DNA from: Bradyrhizobium sp. SZCCT0231
GTDB taxonomy: Bacteria > Pseudomonadota > Alphaproteobacteria > Rhizobiales > Xanthobacteraceae
DNA length: 64,000 nucleotides
Direction of reading: 5' to 3'
NCBI RefSeq assembly: GCF_018130245.1
Contig: NZ_JAFCKP010000001.1
Span: 186,001-250,000 of the forward strand
The notes beneath the pieces were generated by a model that saw nothing but the letters and a program-made list of their open reading frames with translations, was not told the DNA's origin and did not search any database. Within the stretch, counting starts at the first letter, position 1. Every line of letters begins with the position of its first letter. This document shows positions 26,571 through 35,182 of the stretch, piece after piece. Made by a program: the position numbers and the translations under genes.

Positions 26571-27314
26571 CTAGAACTGATACCTCCGCAAGCCCCCATC
26601 CACCGGGATCACCGTGCCCGTGATGTACCGCGCCACCGGTGAAGCCAGAAACACTGCCAGTGCCGCCAGATCCTCCGGCTCGCCCCAATAGCCGACCGGG
26701 ATTTCCTCCTCGGCAAAGCGCTCGCGATAATCCGCCGGATAGTTGCGGCGGATCTGTTCGCTCATGATGCGGCCGGGCGGGATGCAGTTGATGGTGATGC
26801 CGTGCGCGCCGATCTCGCGCGACAGGCCCTTGGCCCAGGCGTGCACGGCGGCCTTGGCGGCGAAGGCGGCGTTGAGGCCCTCCGGCTCGGACTTGCCGGT
26901 GATGTTGACGATGCGGCCCCATTTGCGCTCGATCATCTGCGGCAGCAGTGCATGGGCGATGCGGCGGTAGCTGGTGAAGTTGAGCGCGATCGCCTCGTCC
27001 CATTTGCTGTCGGGCGCATCGACGGGCAGGGGCCGGCTGCCGCCGGCATTGTTGACGAGGATATCGACATAGCCGAGCTCCTTCAGGGCAAAGCCCGCGA
27101 TGTTCTCGGCGGCGTCCTTGGCCATCACGTCCTGCTCCAACGGCGTGATCAAGCCGCCGCCGACTTCCTTCATCAGTTCGGCTAGCAGGTCGGTGCGGCG
27201 CGCAACGCCGACGACACGCACGCCTTCGGCCGCCAGGCCCTTGGCGATGGCGCGGCCGATGCCGATGCTCGCACCGGTGACGACAGCGGTTTTCGATTTG
27301 AGCCCGAGGTCCAT
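26571..27314 (-). CDS. SDR-family protein lacking the catalytic tyrosine
   Basis: A 247-residue short-chain dehydrogenase/reductase-like protein. The cofactor motif TGASIGIGRAIA and the NNAG motif (88-91) are intact. At the active site the conserved Tyr of YxxxK is Ala150 (NAAFAAKAAV; Lys154 present), so classical hydride transfer is unlikely unless Phe151 or another residue substitutes. The C-terminus GTVIPVDGGLRRYQF is typical of FabG-like SDRs. Its 3' end is duplicated at 24524-24618. It is divergent from the Tam gene. The substrate is unknown. Confidence 0.85.
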   Translation of the reverse strand: MDLGLKSKTAVVTGASIGIGRAIAKGLAAEGVRVVGVARRTDLLAELMKEVGGGLITPLEQDVMAKDAAENIAGFALKELGYVDILVNNAGGSRPLPVDAPDSKWDEAIALNFTSYRRIAHALLPQMIERKWGRIVNITGKSEPEGLNAAFAAKAAVHAWAKGLSREIGAHGITINCIPPGRIMSEQIRRNYPADYRERFAEEEIPVGYWGEPEDLAALAVFLASPVARYITGTVIPVDGGLRRYQF

Positions 27315-27460
27315 GGTCACACGCTCTCTTGGTTGTCGCTTTGCTTTCTTGCTGTTCGTTTCCTGCCCCGTCCCGGGGCTTGCGAATTGCCCGACCGGGA
27401 CGAGCAGTGGTAACCAAGAGCCTTGGCGAAGGAAACACGAAAAAGAAAAGGCGTCGAAGC

Positions 27461-28231
27461 ATGGTCTGGGACCCGCAGCAATATCTGAAGTTCTCCGGCC
27501 ATCGGCTCCGGCCCGCCGTCGATCTGCTGATGCGGATTCCGGATTTTGCTCCGCGCGCAATCGCCGATCTCGGCGCCGGCGCCGGCAACGTCACAAGATT
27601 GATCAGGGAGCGCTGGCCGGATGCACGCGTGACCGGCATCGAGGGCTCGGCCGAGATGGTTGCCGCCGGGCGCAAGGCGGCGCCGGACGTGGAATGGTCG
27701 CATGAGGATCTCGGCCATTGGAGTCCCGCCGGGCAGTACGACTTGATCTATTCCAATGCCGCACTGCACTGGCTGCCCAATCATGCGGCACTGTTTCCGT
27801 CGCTGATGGAGAAGGTGGCGCGTGGGGGCATGCTCGCGGTGCAGATGCCGCGCAATTTCCTCGCGCCTTCGCATGTGCTGATCGGCGAGACCGCGCTTGA
27901 TGGTCCGTGGCGGTCCAAGGTCGAGCATCTCGTCATCCCGCCGCCTGTCGAGGGGCCGGCCTTCTATCACGATCTGCTTGCGCCGATGTCGGCCAACATC
28001 GACATCTGGGAGACCGAATATCTGCAGGTGCTCGAAGGCGAGAACCCCGTGAAGGAATGGACCAAGGGGACCTGGCTGACGCGCTATCTCGATGTCCTGC
28101 AAGGCGATGAGAAGGCCGCGTTCGAAGCCGCCTATGGGATGCGCGTCGCAAAGGCCTATCCGAAGAATGCGGCGGGGCAGACGCTGTTCCCGTTCCGGCG
28201 CCTCTTCATGGTCGCCCAGCGCAAAGGCTGA
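27461..28231 (+). CDS. tam: Trans-aconitate 2-methyltransferase
   Basis: A 256-residue SAM-dependent methyltransferase that methylates trans-aconitate, an inhibitor formed spontaneously from cis-aconitate. Visible features: the typical start WDPQQYLKFSGHRLRPAVDLL, SAM motif I IADLGAGAGNVT, the acidic strand-2 residue in VTGIEGSAEM, and the Tam-like YDLIYSNAALHWLPNH. The ATG at 27461 was chosen because it directly precedes the conserved WDP start. Single-gene unit, sharing its upstream region with the SDR gene. Confidence 0.9.
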   Translation: MVWDPQQYLKFSGHRLRPAVDLLMRIPDFAPRAIADLGAGAGNVTRLIRERWPDARVTGIEGSAEMVAAGRKAAPDVEWSHEDLGHWSPAGQYDLIYSNAALHWLPNHAALFPSLMEKVARGGMLAVQMPRNFLAPSHVLIGETALDGPWRSKVEHLVIPPPVEGPAFYHDLLAPMSANIDIWETEYLQVLEGENPVKEWTKGTWLTRYLDVLQGDEKAAFEAAYGMRVAKAYPKNAAGQTLFPFRRLFMVAQRKG

Positions 28232-28428
28232 TTGCACCGCCGCAATGCGGCATAAGCGCTCGTTCCGTTGGACTCGCGCGGACGCCGGGTTGCGCATACG
28301 GCGGTCGTCAAGTTAGCTTGGCTGCGGCAAATTGAGCTTAGGTCTGGTTGTTCGGGTGGCGGATTGCTGCCACTACTGACCTGAAGAACAAAAAGAACCC
28401 GCATCAGCGGTTATTGGGAGGTGCCTTC

Positions 28429-29430
28429 ATGCGCAAGCTGCTTGCCGCGGTCGCTGCCGCGGCTGTTCTCTTGGCTCCCGCCATCGCCCAGGCCCAGAGT
28501 CCTATTGTCATCAAGTTCAGCCACGTCGTCGCCAACGACACCCCGAAGGGCAAGGGCGCGCTGAAGTTCAAGGAGCTCGCTGAAAGATACACCGACGGCA
28601 AGGTCAAGGTCGAGGTCTACCCCAACTCCACGCTCTACAAGGACAAGGAGGAGATCGAGGCACTGCAGCTCGGCTCGGTGCAGATGCTCGCGCCCTCGAC
28701 CGCGAAATTCGCGCCGCTCGGCGTCAAGGAGTTCGAGGCGCTGGACCTGCCCTGGCTGTTCAAGGACGAAGCGACCTATGCCAGCGCGATGAAGGGCACG
28801 GTCGGCAAGTGGCTGTTCCAGAAGCTCGAGGCCAAGGGCATCACCGGGCTTGCCTATTGGGACAACGGCTTTCACATGCTCTCCGCCAACCGTCCCCTGC
28901 TGAAGCCGACCGATTTCCAGGGTCTTAAATTCCGCATCTCCGGATCGAAGGTCGCCGACCAATATCTCCGCATCATGGGTTCGATCCCCCAGATCATGGC
29001 GTTCTCGGAAGTTTACCAGGCCTTGCAGACCGGCGTGGTCGACGGCTGCGAGAACACGGCGTCGAACTACCTGACGCAGAAGTTCTACGAGGTGCAGAAG
29101 GACATCACCGTATCCTATCACGCGCATCTGCAATACGCCGTGATCGTCAACTCGAAATTCTGGTCCGGCCTGCCGCCCGATATCCGTACCCGGCTCGACA
29201 AGGCGATGGCGGAGGCGACCGACTACACCAACTCGATCGCGCGCCAGGAGAACGAGGAGGCGCTCGCCGAGATCAAGAAGATCGGCAAGACCAATCTGCA
29301 TTATCTGACCGACGCCGACCGCAAGGGCTGGCAGGAGGCGATGCAGCCGACTTATAAATGGGCCAAGGGGCGGGTCGGGCAGGAGGTGCTCGATCTCGTC
29401 GCCAAGGAACTCGACGTCAAGATGAACTGA
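28429..29430 (+). CDS. dctP: TRAP C4-dicarboxylate-type substrate-binding protein DctP
   Basis: A 333-residue periplasmic receptor of a TRAP transporter. The signal peptide is 1-22 (ends AIAQA). The DctP fold shows IVIKFSHVVANDTPKGKGA, VEVYPNSTLYKD, the ligand-carboxylate Arg region FQGLKFRISGSKVADQY and EVYQALQTGVVDGCENT. A ribosome site GGGAGGTG precedes the ATG. Its permease gene follows after a stem-loop, an arrangement that usually lets the receptor be made in excess. C4-dicarboxylates are the likely ligands, which in a Bradyrhizobium would complement DctA. Confidence 0.92.
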   Translation: MRKLLAAVAAAAVLLAPAIAQAQSPIVIKFSHVVANDTPKGKGALKFKELAERYTDGKVKVEVYPNSTLYKDKEEIEALQLGSVQMLAPSTAKFAPLGVKEFEALDLPWLFKDEATYASAMKGTVGKWLFQKLEAKGITGLAYWDNGFHMLSANRPLLKPTDFQGLKFRISGSKVADQYLRIMGSIPQIMAFSEVYQALQTGVVDGCENTASNYLTQKFYEVQKDITVSYHAHLQYAVIVNSKFWSGLPPDIRTRLDKAMAEATDYTNSIARQENEEALAEIKKIGKTNLHYLTDADRKGWQEAMQPTYKWAKGRVGQEVLDLVAKELDVKMN

Positions 29431-29458
29431 CGGCTGCGGCCCAATAAGAACACTACCA

Positions 29459-29488
29459 ACGGTCGGGGGGATCGCGCTCCCCGGCCGT
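29459..29488 (+). terminator. Stem-loop between dctP and dctQM, likely attenuator
   Basis: ACGGTCGGGG pairs with CCCCGGCCGT (one G-U pair) around a 10-base loop, with no T-run after it. Placed 28 bases after the dctP stop, it could protect the dctP message or reduce read-through into the permease gene. Confidence 0.6.
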
Positions 29489-29522
29489 TGCGCTTGAACG
29501 ATCCAATCCGGGGGGGACCAAG

Positions 29523-31556
29523 TTGCTGCGTGTGCTGAATCGTTTTCTCGATCATCTCGAGGAGTGGCTGATCGCGACGATGATCGCGGCTGCGACGTCG
29601 CTCATCTTCGTCGCGGTGCTGCACCGCTATGGCGCCGGGCTGTCGATCGACATCGCCAAATGGGCGGAAGCCCGCAACCTGGCCTTCCTCGCCGTCCCCG
29701 CGCGCGCGACGTTCGCCTGGCTTGCTGCGCTCGACCTTTCCTGGGCGCAGGAGCTCTGCATCTACATGTTCATCTGGATGGCGAAGTTCGGCGCCGCCTA
29801 CGGCGTGCGGACCGGCATCCATGTCGGCGTCGACGTGCTGGTCAATATCCTCCCCGGCGGGTCGCGCCGGCGCGTGATCACCTTCGGCCTGCTCTGTGGC
29901 GCGCTGTTCACCGCCATCGTCGCCTATTTCGGCGCCGCGTTCGTCAGCCAGATGTGGCAGACCGGCCAGCAGTCCAACGATTTGGAAGCACCGATGTGGA
30001 TGGTGTATCTCACCATCCCGCTCGGCTCCGGCTTGATGTGCTTCCGCTTCCTGCAGGTCGCCTGGTCGTTCTACCGCACCGGCGAGCTGCCGCATCACGA
30101 CGTGGCAGGCGTCGAGGGTGTCGAGGCGGATCCGGTGCATCCGGCCCCGGTCACGCCCAGCCAGGTCGTTCGCGACGAGCGCAGCCCGCTCGGCTGGATT
30201 TTGATGCTGCTGCCGGTCCTGATCGTCGCCCTGTGCTTCGCTCATGCGGCCCATGTCATCACCCTGCCGCACGGCCTGCGTGTCTTCATCGTGTTCGCGC
30301 TTCTGCTCTCGCTGATGCTCACGGGCATGCCGATCTCGATCGCGCTGGGTCTGACCGTGCTCAGCTTCATGTTCACGCTGACCGACGTGCGAACGGAATC
30401 GGTGGCGCTGAAGCTGTTCACCGGCATCGAGAATTTCGAGATCATGGCGATCCCGTTCTTCATCCTCGCCGGCAACTTCCTGACCCATGGCGGCGTCGCG
30501 CGGCGGATGATCACCTTCGCAACCTCGCTGGTCGGCCATTGGTACGGCGGCCTCGCGCTGTCCGGCGTGGTCGCCTGTGCGCTGTTCGCCGCGATCTCCG
30601 GCTCCTCGCCGGCAACCGTGGTGGCGATCGGCTCGGTGATCCTGCCCGCGATGGTCGCGCAAGGCTTTCCGAAGCGGTTCGGCGCGGGCGTGATCACGAC
30701 GTCGGGCTCGCTCGGCATTCTCATTCCGCCGTCGATCCCGATGGTTCTCTATGCCGTCTCGACCAACAGCTCGGTCGGCAAGCTGTTCATCGCCGGCATC
30801 GTGCCGGGATTCGTGCTGGCCTCGCTGCTCGGCGCCACGACGTTCTATCGCGCCTGGCGCAACGACTATCCGCGGATGCGCAAAGCCACCTTCGTCGAGC
30901 GTCTCGATGCATTCCGCAAGTCGATCTGGGGCATCCTCTTGATCGTGATCGTGATCGGCGGCATCTACAGCGGCCTGTTCACGCCGACCGAAGCCGCCGC
31001 CGTCAGCGCGGTCTACGCCTTCATCGTCGCGGTGTTCATCTACAAGGATTTGAAGCTGCGCGACGTGCCGCGCGTGCTGCTGTCGTCGGCAAATCTCTCC
31101 GCGATGCTGCTCTACATCATCACCAACGCGGTGCTGTTCTCGTTCCTGATGACCTACGAGAACGTGCCGCAGGCGCTGGCGCAATGGATGATCGACCAGG
31201 GCCTGGGGTGGATCGGCTTCCTGCTGCTCGTCAACGTCCTGCTGCTGCTGGCGGGCAACGTGATGGAGCCGTCCTCGATCATCCTGATCATGGCGCCCAT
31301 CCTGTTTCCGGTCGCGATCAAGCTCGGCATCGATCCGATTCATTTCGGCATCCTGATGACGGTCAACATGGAGGTCGGGTTGTGCCATCCGCCCGTCGGC
31401 CTCAACCTCTACGTCGCCTCGGGCATCGCCAAGATGGGCATCACCGAGCTCACGGTTGCGGTGTGGCCGTGGCTGCTGACCATGCTGGGATTCCTGGTGG
31501 TGGTGACCTATTGGCCCGGCCTGTCGTTGTGGCTGCCGCGGCTGCTGGGGATGTAG
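29523..31556 (+). CDS. Fused TRAP permease DctQ-DctM, TTG start
   Basis: A 677-residue inner-membrane protein joining the small 4-TM DctQ subunit (about 1-190) to the large 12-TM DctM subunit (about 240-677) through a hydrophilic linker (195-225, HHDVAGVEGVEADPVHPAPV). DctM hallmarks are GMPISIALGLTVLSFMF, IPFFILAGNFLTHGGVARRMI, SGSSPATVVAIGSVILPAM and the SLGILIPPSIPMVLYAVST motif. The start is TTG at 29523, 5 bases after GGGGGGA; no in-frame ATG stands before the first helix. It forms one Na+-driven importer with DctP. Confidence 0.92.
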   Translation: MLRVLNRFLDHLEEWLIATMIAAATSLIFVAVLHRYGAGLSIDIAKWAEARNLAFLAVPARATFAWLAALDLSWAQELCIYMFIWMAKFGAAYGVRTGIHVGVDVLVNILPGGSRRRVITFGLLCGALFTAIVAYFGAAFVSQMWQTGQQSNDLEAPMWMVYLTIPLGSGLMCFRFLQVAWSFYRTGELPHHDVAGVEGVEADPVHPAPVTPSQVVRDERSPLGWILMLLPVLIVALCFAHAAHVITLPHGLRVFIVFALLLSLMLTGMPISIALGLTVLSFMFTLTDVRTESVALKLFTGIENFEIMAIPFFILAGNFLTHGGVARRMITFATSLVGHWYGGLALSGVVACALFAAISGSSPATVVAIGSVILPAMVAQGFPKRFGAGVITTSGSLGILIPPSIPMVLYAVSTNSSVGKLFIAGIVPGFVLASLLGATTFYRAWRNDYPRMRKATFVERLDAFRKSIWGILLIVIVIGGIYSGLFTPTEAAAVSAVYAFIVAVFIYKDLKLRDVPRVLLSSANLSAMLLYIITNAVLFSFLMTYENVPQALAQWMIDQGLGWIGFLLLVNVLLLLAGNVMEPSSIILIMAPILFPVAIKLGIDPIHFGILMTVNMEVGLCHPPVGLNLYVASGIAKMGITELTVAVWPWLLTMLGFLVVVTYWPGLSLWLPRLLGM

Positions 31557-31587
31557 GGGGCGGACGGAGACGCCAAAGGGCATGGTT

Positions 31588-31610
31588 AACGCGCGGTAAA
31601 CCCGCGCGTT
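31588..31610 (+). terminator. 9-bp stem-loop after dctQM
   Basis: AACGCGCGG pairs perfectly with CCGCGCGTT around the loop TAAAC. It is 31 bases beyond the permease stop and not followed by a T-run. Possible terminator or RNA-stabilising element. Confidence 0.5.
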
Positions 31611-31683
31611 CAAATGCTGCATTCGCGCGGGGAACGCATTTTACGGATATAGGGTAGGAACATGCCAGCGGGATGGGGCTGGC

Positions 31684-32832
31684 ATGTTGTTCAACAGAAT
31701 GGAATCCGGACGGGCGTCGATTTCCGACGCCGTCCATATGGAAGTCATCACGGGCCTTCACGGCACGACGATGCCGACCGTTCTCGCGGCGGCCTGCCAG
31801 GCGATGGTCGGCACCATCACGACCTACGAGACCGGCGACATGGTCACGGCAGCCCTGACGGTCGCCGGTGTCGTGGTGGCCGTTGTCCGCCTGTTCGAAA
31901 TCTTTGCCTTCCGTCGTCGCCTCGCGCGCCCACCGCAGCTCGGCCGGGCCGAAGCGGCGCGCTGGGAGCGGAGTTACATTGCCGGAACCGTCGCGACGGC
32001 AGCAGTGCTTGGCGTGTTTGCTGCGCGCAGCATCGTGCTGGGCGATGCGCTCTGCTCGGTGATGGCGATCGGCATCGGATTCGGCTTTGGCGCCGGCGTG
32101 GTGGCGCGGCTGGCGCTGCGTCCCGTCGCGGCGCTGCTCGATCTCGTCGCGATCGCCGCCCCCGCCGCGATCGTCACCTTCATGCAGCCCGATCTGCGCC
32201 ATGTCGGGCTCGGGCTCCTCATCCTCATGTATGTCGCAGCGAGCTTCGAGATGGTGCGGCTCAGCTTCAACGCCTCGATCAACCAGATTACGCTGAAGCG
32301 GCAGTTCGAGCAGCTCGCGCGCTCGGATTCCATGACCGGCGTGTCCAATCGCTCGGTGCTGGCGACGGACTTGCCCGCCATGCTCGCGGCCGGGATGGTT
32401 GCCGTCCATACGCTCGATCTCGACCGCTTCAAGGAAGCCAACGACCGGTTCGGCCATCCCGTCGGCGATGCGCTGCTCAAGCTGGTCGCCGGGCGCCTCA
32501 AAGCGCTTGCTGCGGCCAACGATCTCGTGGTCCGCATGGGCGGCGACGAGTTCGTCCTGGTGCAGCGCGCGGCTGATGATGCGGAGGCGATGGCGCAGCG
32601 CATCGTGCAGTCGATCGGCGCGCCCTATGATGTCGAGGGACAGGCGATCGAGCTCGGCGTCAGCGTCGGCGTCGCCATCGCGCCCGACGACGGCCGCACC
32701 GCGGAGGCGCTGCTATCGCGCTCGGACAAGGCGATGTACCGGGCGAAGCAGGAACGCGGCGGTTATGTGCTGGCGCGGGACCTGCGGATGGCGGACAATA
32801 TCGTGCCGGCGGCTTCAGGACTGGCCGCGTAG
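31684..32832 (+). CDS. Membrane-bound diguanylate cyclase (GGDEF)
   Basis: A 382-residue protein that makes cyclic di-GMP. Residues 30-200 contain about five or six hydrophobic helices forming a membrane sensor of unknown ligand. The GGDEF domain starts near 218 (LARSDSMTGVSNR) with the metal/substrate region LDLDRFKEANDRFGHPVGDALL and an intact active site RMGGDEF. The RxxD inhibitory site usually found five residues before GGDEF is absent (LVVRMGGDEF), so product inhibition there is not expected. There is no EAL domain. Monocistronic. Confidence 0.9.
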   Translation: MLFNRMESGRASISDAVHMEVITGLHGTTMPTVLAAACQAMVGTITTYETGDMVTAALTVAGVVVAVVRLFEIFAFRRRLARPPQLGRAEAARWERSYIAGTVATAAVLGVFAARSIVLGDALCSVMAIGIGFGFGAGVVARLALRPVAALLDLVAIAAPAAIVTFMQPDLRHVGLGLLILMYVAASFEMVRLSFNASINQITLKRQFEQLARSDSMTGVSNRSVLATDLPAMLAAGMVAVHTLDLDRFKEANDRFGHPVGDALLKLVAGRLKALAAANDLVVRMGGDEFVLVQRAADDAEAMAQRIVQSIGAPYDVEGQAIELGVSVGVAIAPDDGRTAEALLSRSDKAMYRAKQERGGYVLARDLRMADNIVPAASGLAA

Positions 32833-32866
32833 ACGAGTCGTCACGAATAGCCTTGCGAGCAGAGCC

Positions 32867-32988
32867 GTAGCCCGGATGGAGCCAACGGGTTGGCGCGAAG
32901 CGCCGCCCGATGACAGGCTCCGCGTAATCCGCGGCGGACTCGCTTGCGGCACGATCCCCGGATTGCGCTTCGCTCCATCCGGATCTAC
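32867..32988. repeat. Palindromic intergenic repeat, family D (GTAGCCCGGATGGAGC...)
   Basis: Outer arms GTAGCCCGGATGGAG and CTCCATCCGGATCTAC are near-inverted, with an inner CGTAATCCGCGGCGGA segment. It fills most of the space between the cyclase and alkylsulfatase genes. A dispersed element of the Bradyrhizobium type; no coding content. Confidence 0.8.
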
Positions 32989-33067
32989 GCGTCCTCATTC
33001 ACCGGCGATGGCAATCAACCGCGAGATGCGGTTAGATGCCCCGCAGCACGCCGGGGAGGACATAAGC

Positions 33068-34996
33068 ATGACTGAAGCCAGCAGCGAGCCGAAGGACGCC
33101 TCGCCGTCCGTCATCGCGCAGCAAACGGCGATGCTGGCCGCGCTGCCGTTTTCCGACACGCGGGATTTCGACGATGCCGCGCGCGGATTCCTCGGCACGA
33201 TCGAAGACGCAGAGATCACCAGCCCGCAAGGCAGGACGGTCTGGAGTCTCGAGCCCTACGGCTTCCTAGCCGCCGAGCAGGCGCCGCCCACGGTCAATCC
33301 GAGCCTGTGGCGGCAGTCGCGGCTGAACATGCAGCACGGCCTGTTCGAGGTCGTGCCCGGTGTCTACCAGGTGCGCGGCCTCGACATCGCCAACATGACG
33401 CTGATCGAGGGCGACAGCGGCGTCATCGTCGTCGACACCCTGACCTCGATCGAGGGCGCGCGCGCCGCGCTCGATCTCTACTTCAAGCACCGCGGCACGC
33501 GGCCGGTCGCGGCGATCATCTTCACCCATACCCACACCGACCATTGGGGCGGCGCGCGGGGCGTGCTGGAGGAGGATGCGCTCGCCGCTGGTAGCGTGCC
33601 GATCATCGCGCCGAACCTGTTCATGGAGCACGCCGTCTCCGAGAACATCATCGCGGGACCTGCGATGCTGCGCCGGGCGCAGTATCAGTTCGGGCCTCTA
33701 CTCGCCAAGGGCGTGCGCGGGCAGGTCGATTGCGGTCTCGGCAAGTCGATGGCGGCAGGCTCGGTCGCGCTGCTGCGGCCGACCGACCTCATCATGGCGA
33801 CCGGCGACCGGCGCGTGATCGACGGCGTCGAGTTCGAATTCCAGATGGCGCCGAACAGCGAAGCGCCGGCGGAGATGCACTTCTTCATCCCGCGTTACAA
33901 GCTTCTGAACCTCGCCGAGAACTGCACGCATAATTTCCACAATCTGCTGCCGTTCCGCGGCGCCGACGTGCGCGACGCGCTGGCCTGGTCGAAATATCTG
34001 GGCGAGGCCTTGCGGCTGTGGGACGGCAAGGCGGAGGCGATGTGCGGCCAGCACCACTGGCCGGTGTGGGGGGCTGAGCGCATCGGAACGATGATCCGGC
34101 AGCAGCGCGATCTCTACAAGTTCGCGCATGACCAGACCATCCGCCTGATGAACCATGGCCTCACCGCGGCCGAAATCGCCGAAACGATCCAGCTGCCGAA
34201 GAGCCTGGAGGGCGCCTGGCACGGCCGTGGCTATTACGGTCATATCCGGCACAATGTGAAGGCAATCTACCAAAAGTATCTCGGCTGGTACGACGCCAAT
34301 CCGGTCAATCTCGATCCGTTGCCGCCGGTCGAGTCCGGCAGGAAATATGTCGAGTACATGGGCGGTGCGGACGCCATCCTCGCGCGGGCGGCTGCGGATT
34401 TCGACAACGGGGAATTCCGTTTCGTCGCCCAAGTGCTCGGCCATCTCGTCTTTGCCGAGCCTGACAATGCGGCGGCGCGCTCACTCCTGGCTGATACCCT
34501 GGAGCAGCTCGGTTATGCCGCCGAGAGTGCGACCTGGCGCAACGCCTATCTGTTCGGCGCGCAGGAATTGCGCCAGGGCATGCCGAAGGTGCCGGCGCGC
34601 CCGCCGATGCCGCGCGAGACGCTGGCCGCGCTGCGCACCTCCCAGCTCTGGGACGTGCTCGGCATCCGCCTCAACGGTCCCAAGGCGGAAGGCAAGCACA
34701 TCGTCCTGAACTGGCGCTTTTCCGACACCGGCGAGACCTTCGTGCTCAATCTGGAGAACTGCGCGCTCACTTACGCCGAGGGCGTGCAGGCGGAGAATGC
34801 GGACGCCAGCTTCACGCTGGCGCGCGCAACGCTCGACGAGGTGATCGCGAAGCTGACGAGCTTCCCCGAGGCGGTCGCTGCCGGCAAGGTCAAGCTTGCG
34901 GGCAATCCAATGAAGCTCGCCGAGCTGATGGGCCTGATGGACGAATTTCCAAGGATGTTCGAGATCGTGGAGCCGAAGCGGGCGGGGGTGGGGTAG
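33068..34996 (+). CDS. Type III alkylsulfatase (SdsA1/BDS1-like metallo-beta-lactamase)
   Basis: A 642-residue hydrolase that removes sulfate from primary alkyl sulfates such as dodecyl sulfate, giving the alcohol. The metallo-beta-lactamase domain carries the binuclear zinc motif THTHTDHWGGARG (near residue 154) and later CGQHHWPVWGAER. A dimerisation helical domain (LTAAEIAETIQLP..., YGHIRHNVKAIYQKYLGWYD) follows, with a C-terminal SCP2-like lipid-binding domain (about 520-635). ATG at 33068 lies 7 bases after GGGGAGGA. No signal peptide is evident, unlike SdsA1, so it may act in the cytoplasm. Monocistronic. Confidence 0.92.
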   Translation: MTEASSEPKDASPSVIAQQTAMLAALPFSDTRDFDDAARGFLGTIEDAEITSPQGRTVWSLEPYGFLAAEQAPPTVNPSLWRQSRLNMQHGLFEVVPGVYQVRGLDIANMTLIEGDSGVIVVDTLTSIEGARAALDLYFKHRGTRPVAAIIFTHTHTDHWGGARGVLEEDALAAGSVPIIAPNLFMEHAVSENIIAGPAMLRRAQYQFGPLLAKGVRGQVDCGLGKSMAAGSVALLRPTDLIMATGDRRVIDGVEFEFQMAPNSEAPAEMHFFIPRYKLLNLAENCTHNFHNLLPFRGADVRDALAWSKYLGEALRLWDGKAEAMCGQHHWPVWGAERIGTMIRQQRDLYKFAHDQTIRLMNHGLTAAEIAETIQLPKSLEGAWHGRGYYGHIRHNVKAIYQKYLGWYDANPVNLDPLPPVESGRKYVEYMGGADAILARAAADFDNGEFRFVAQVLGHLVFAEPDNAAARSLLADTLEQLGYAAESATWRNAYLFGAQELRQGMPKVPARPPMPRETLAALRTSQLWDVLGIRLNGPKAEGKHIVLNWRFSDTGETFVLNLENCALTYAEGVQAENADASFTLARATLDEVIAKLTSFPEAVAAGKVKLAGNPMKLAELMGLMDEFPRMFEIVEPKRAGVG

Positions 34997-35021
34997 CCAC
35001 CACCGCCGCAACACACTCAGT

Positions 35022-35164
35022 GTCATCCCGGCGAAGGCCGGGATCCATAACCCCAGGGAGAAGTTGTCGGGCGAAACTGGTCACTCCGAGTCTTCGCCGA
35101 ACAACGTCCTGTGGGTATGGGTCCCGGATCTGCGCGCGCTTTGGGCGCGCTTGTCCGGGACGAC
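35022..35164. repeat. Diverged palindromic repeat related to family A
   Basis: Starts GTCATCCCGGCGAAGGCCGGGATCCATA and ends GTCCGGGACGAC, with an internal TGCGCGCGCTTTGGGCGCGC hairpin. It is a looser relative of the elements at 3626 and 63258, lying between two convergent genes where it may terminate both. Confidence 0.7.
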
Positions 35165-35182
35165 ACCGTTTTTGGTTCTGCC

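Noticed and set aside
29352-31622. 756-codon minus-strand frame opposite dctQM
   Set aside because: Rich in His/Arg/Asp with no hydrophobic pattern; a shadow of the membrane protein gene.
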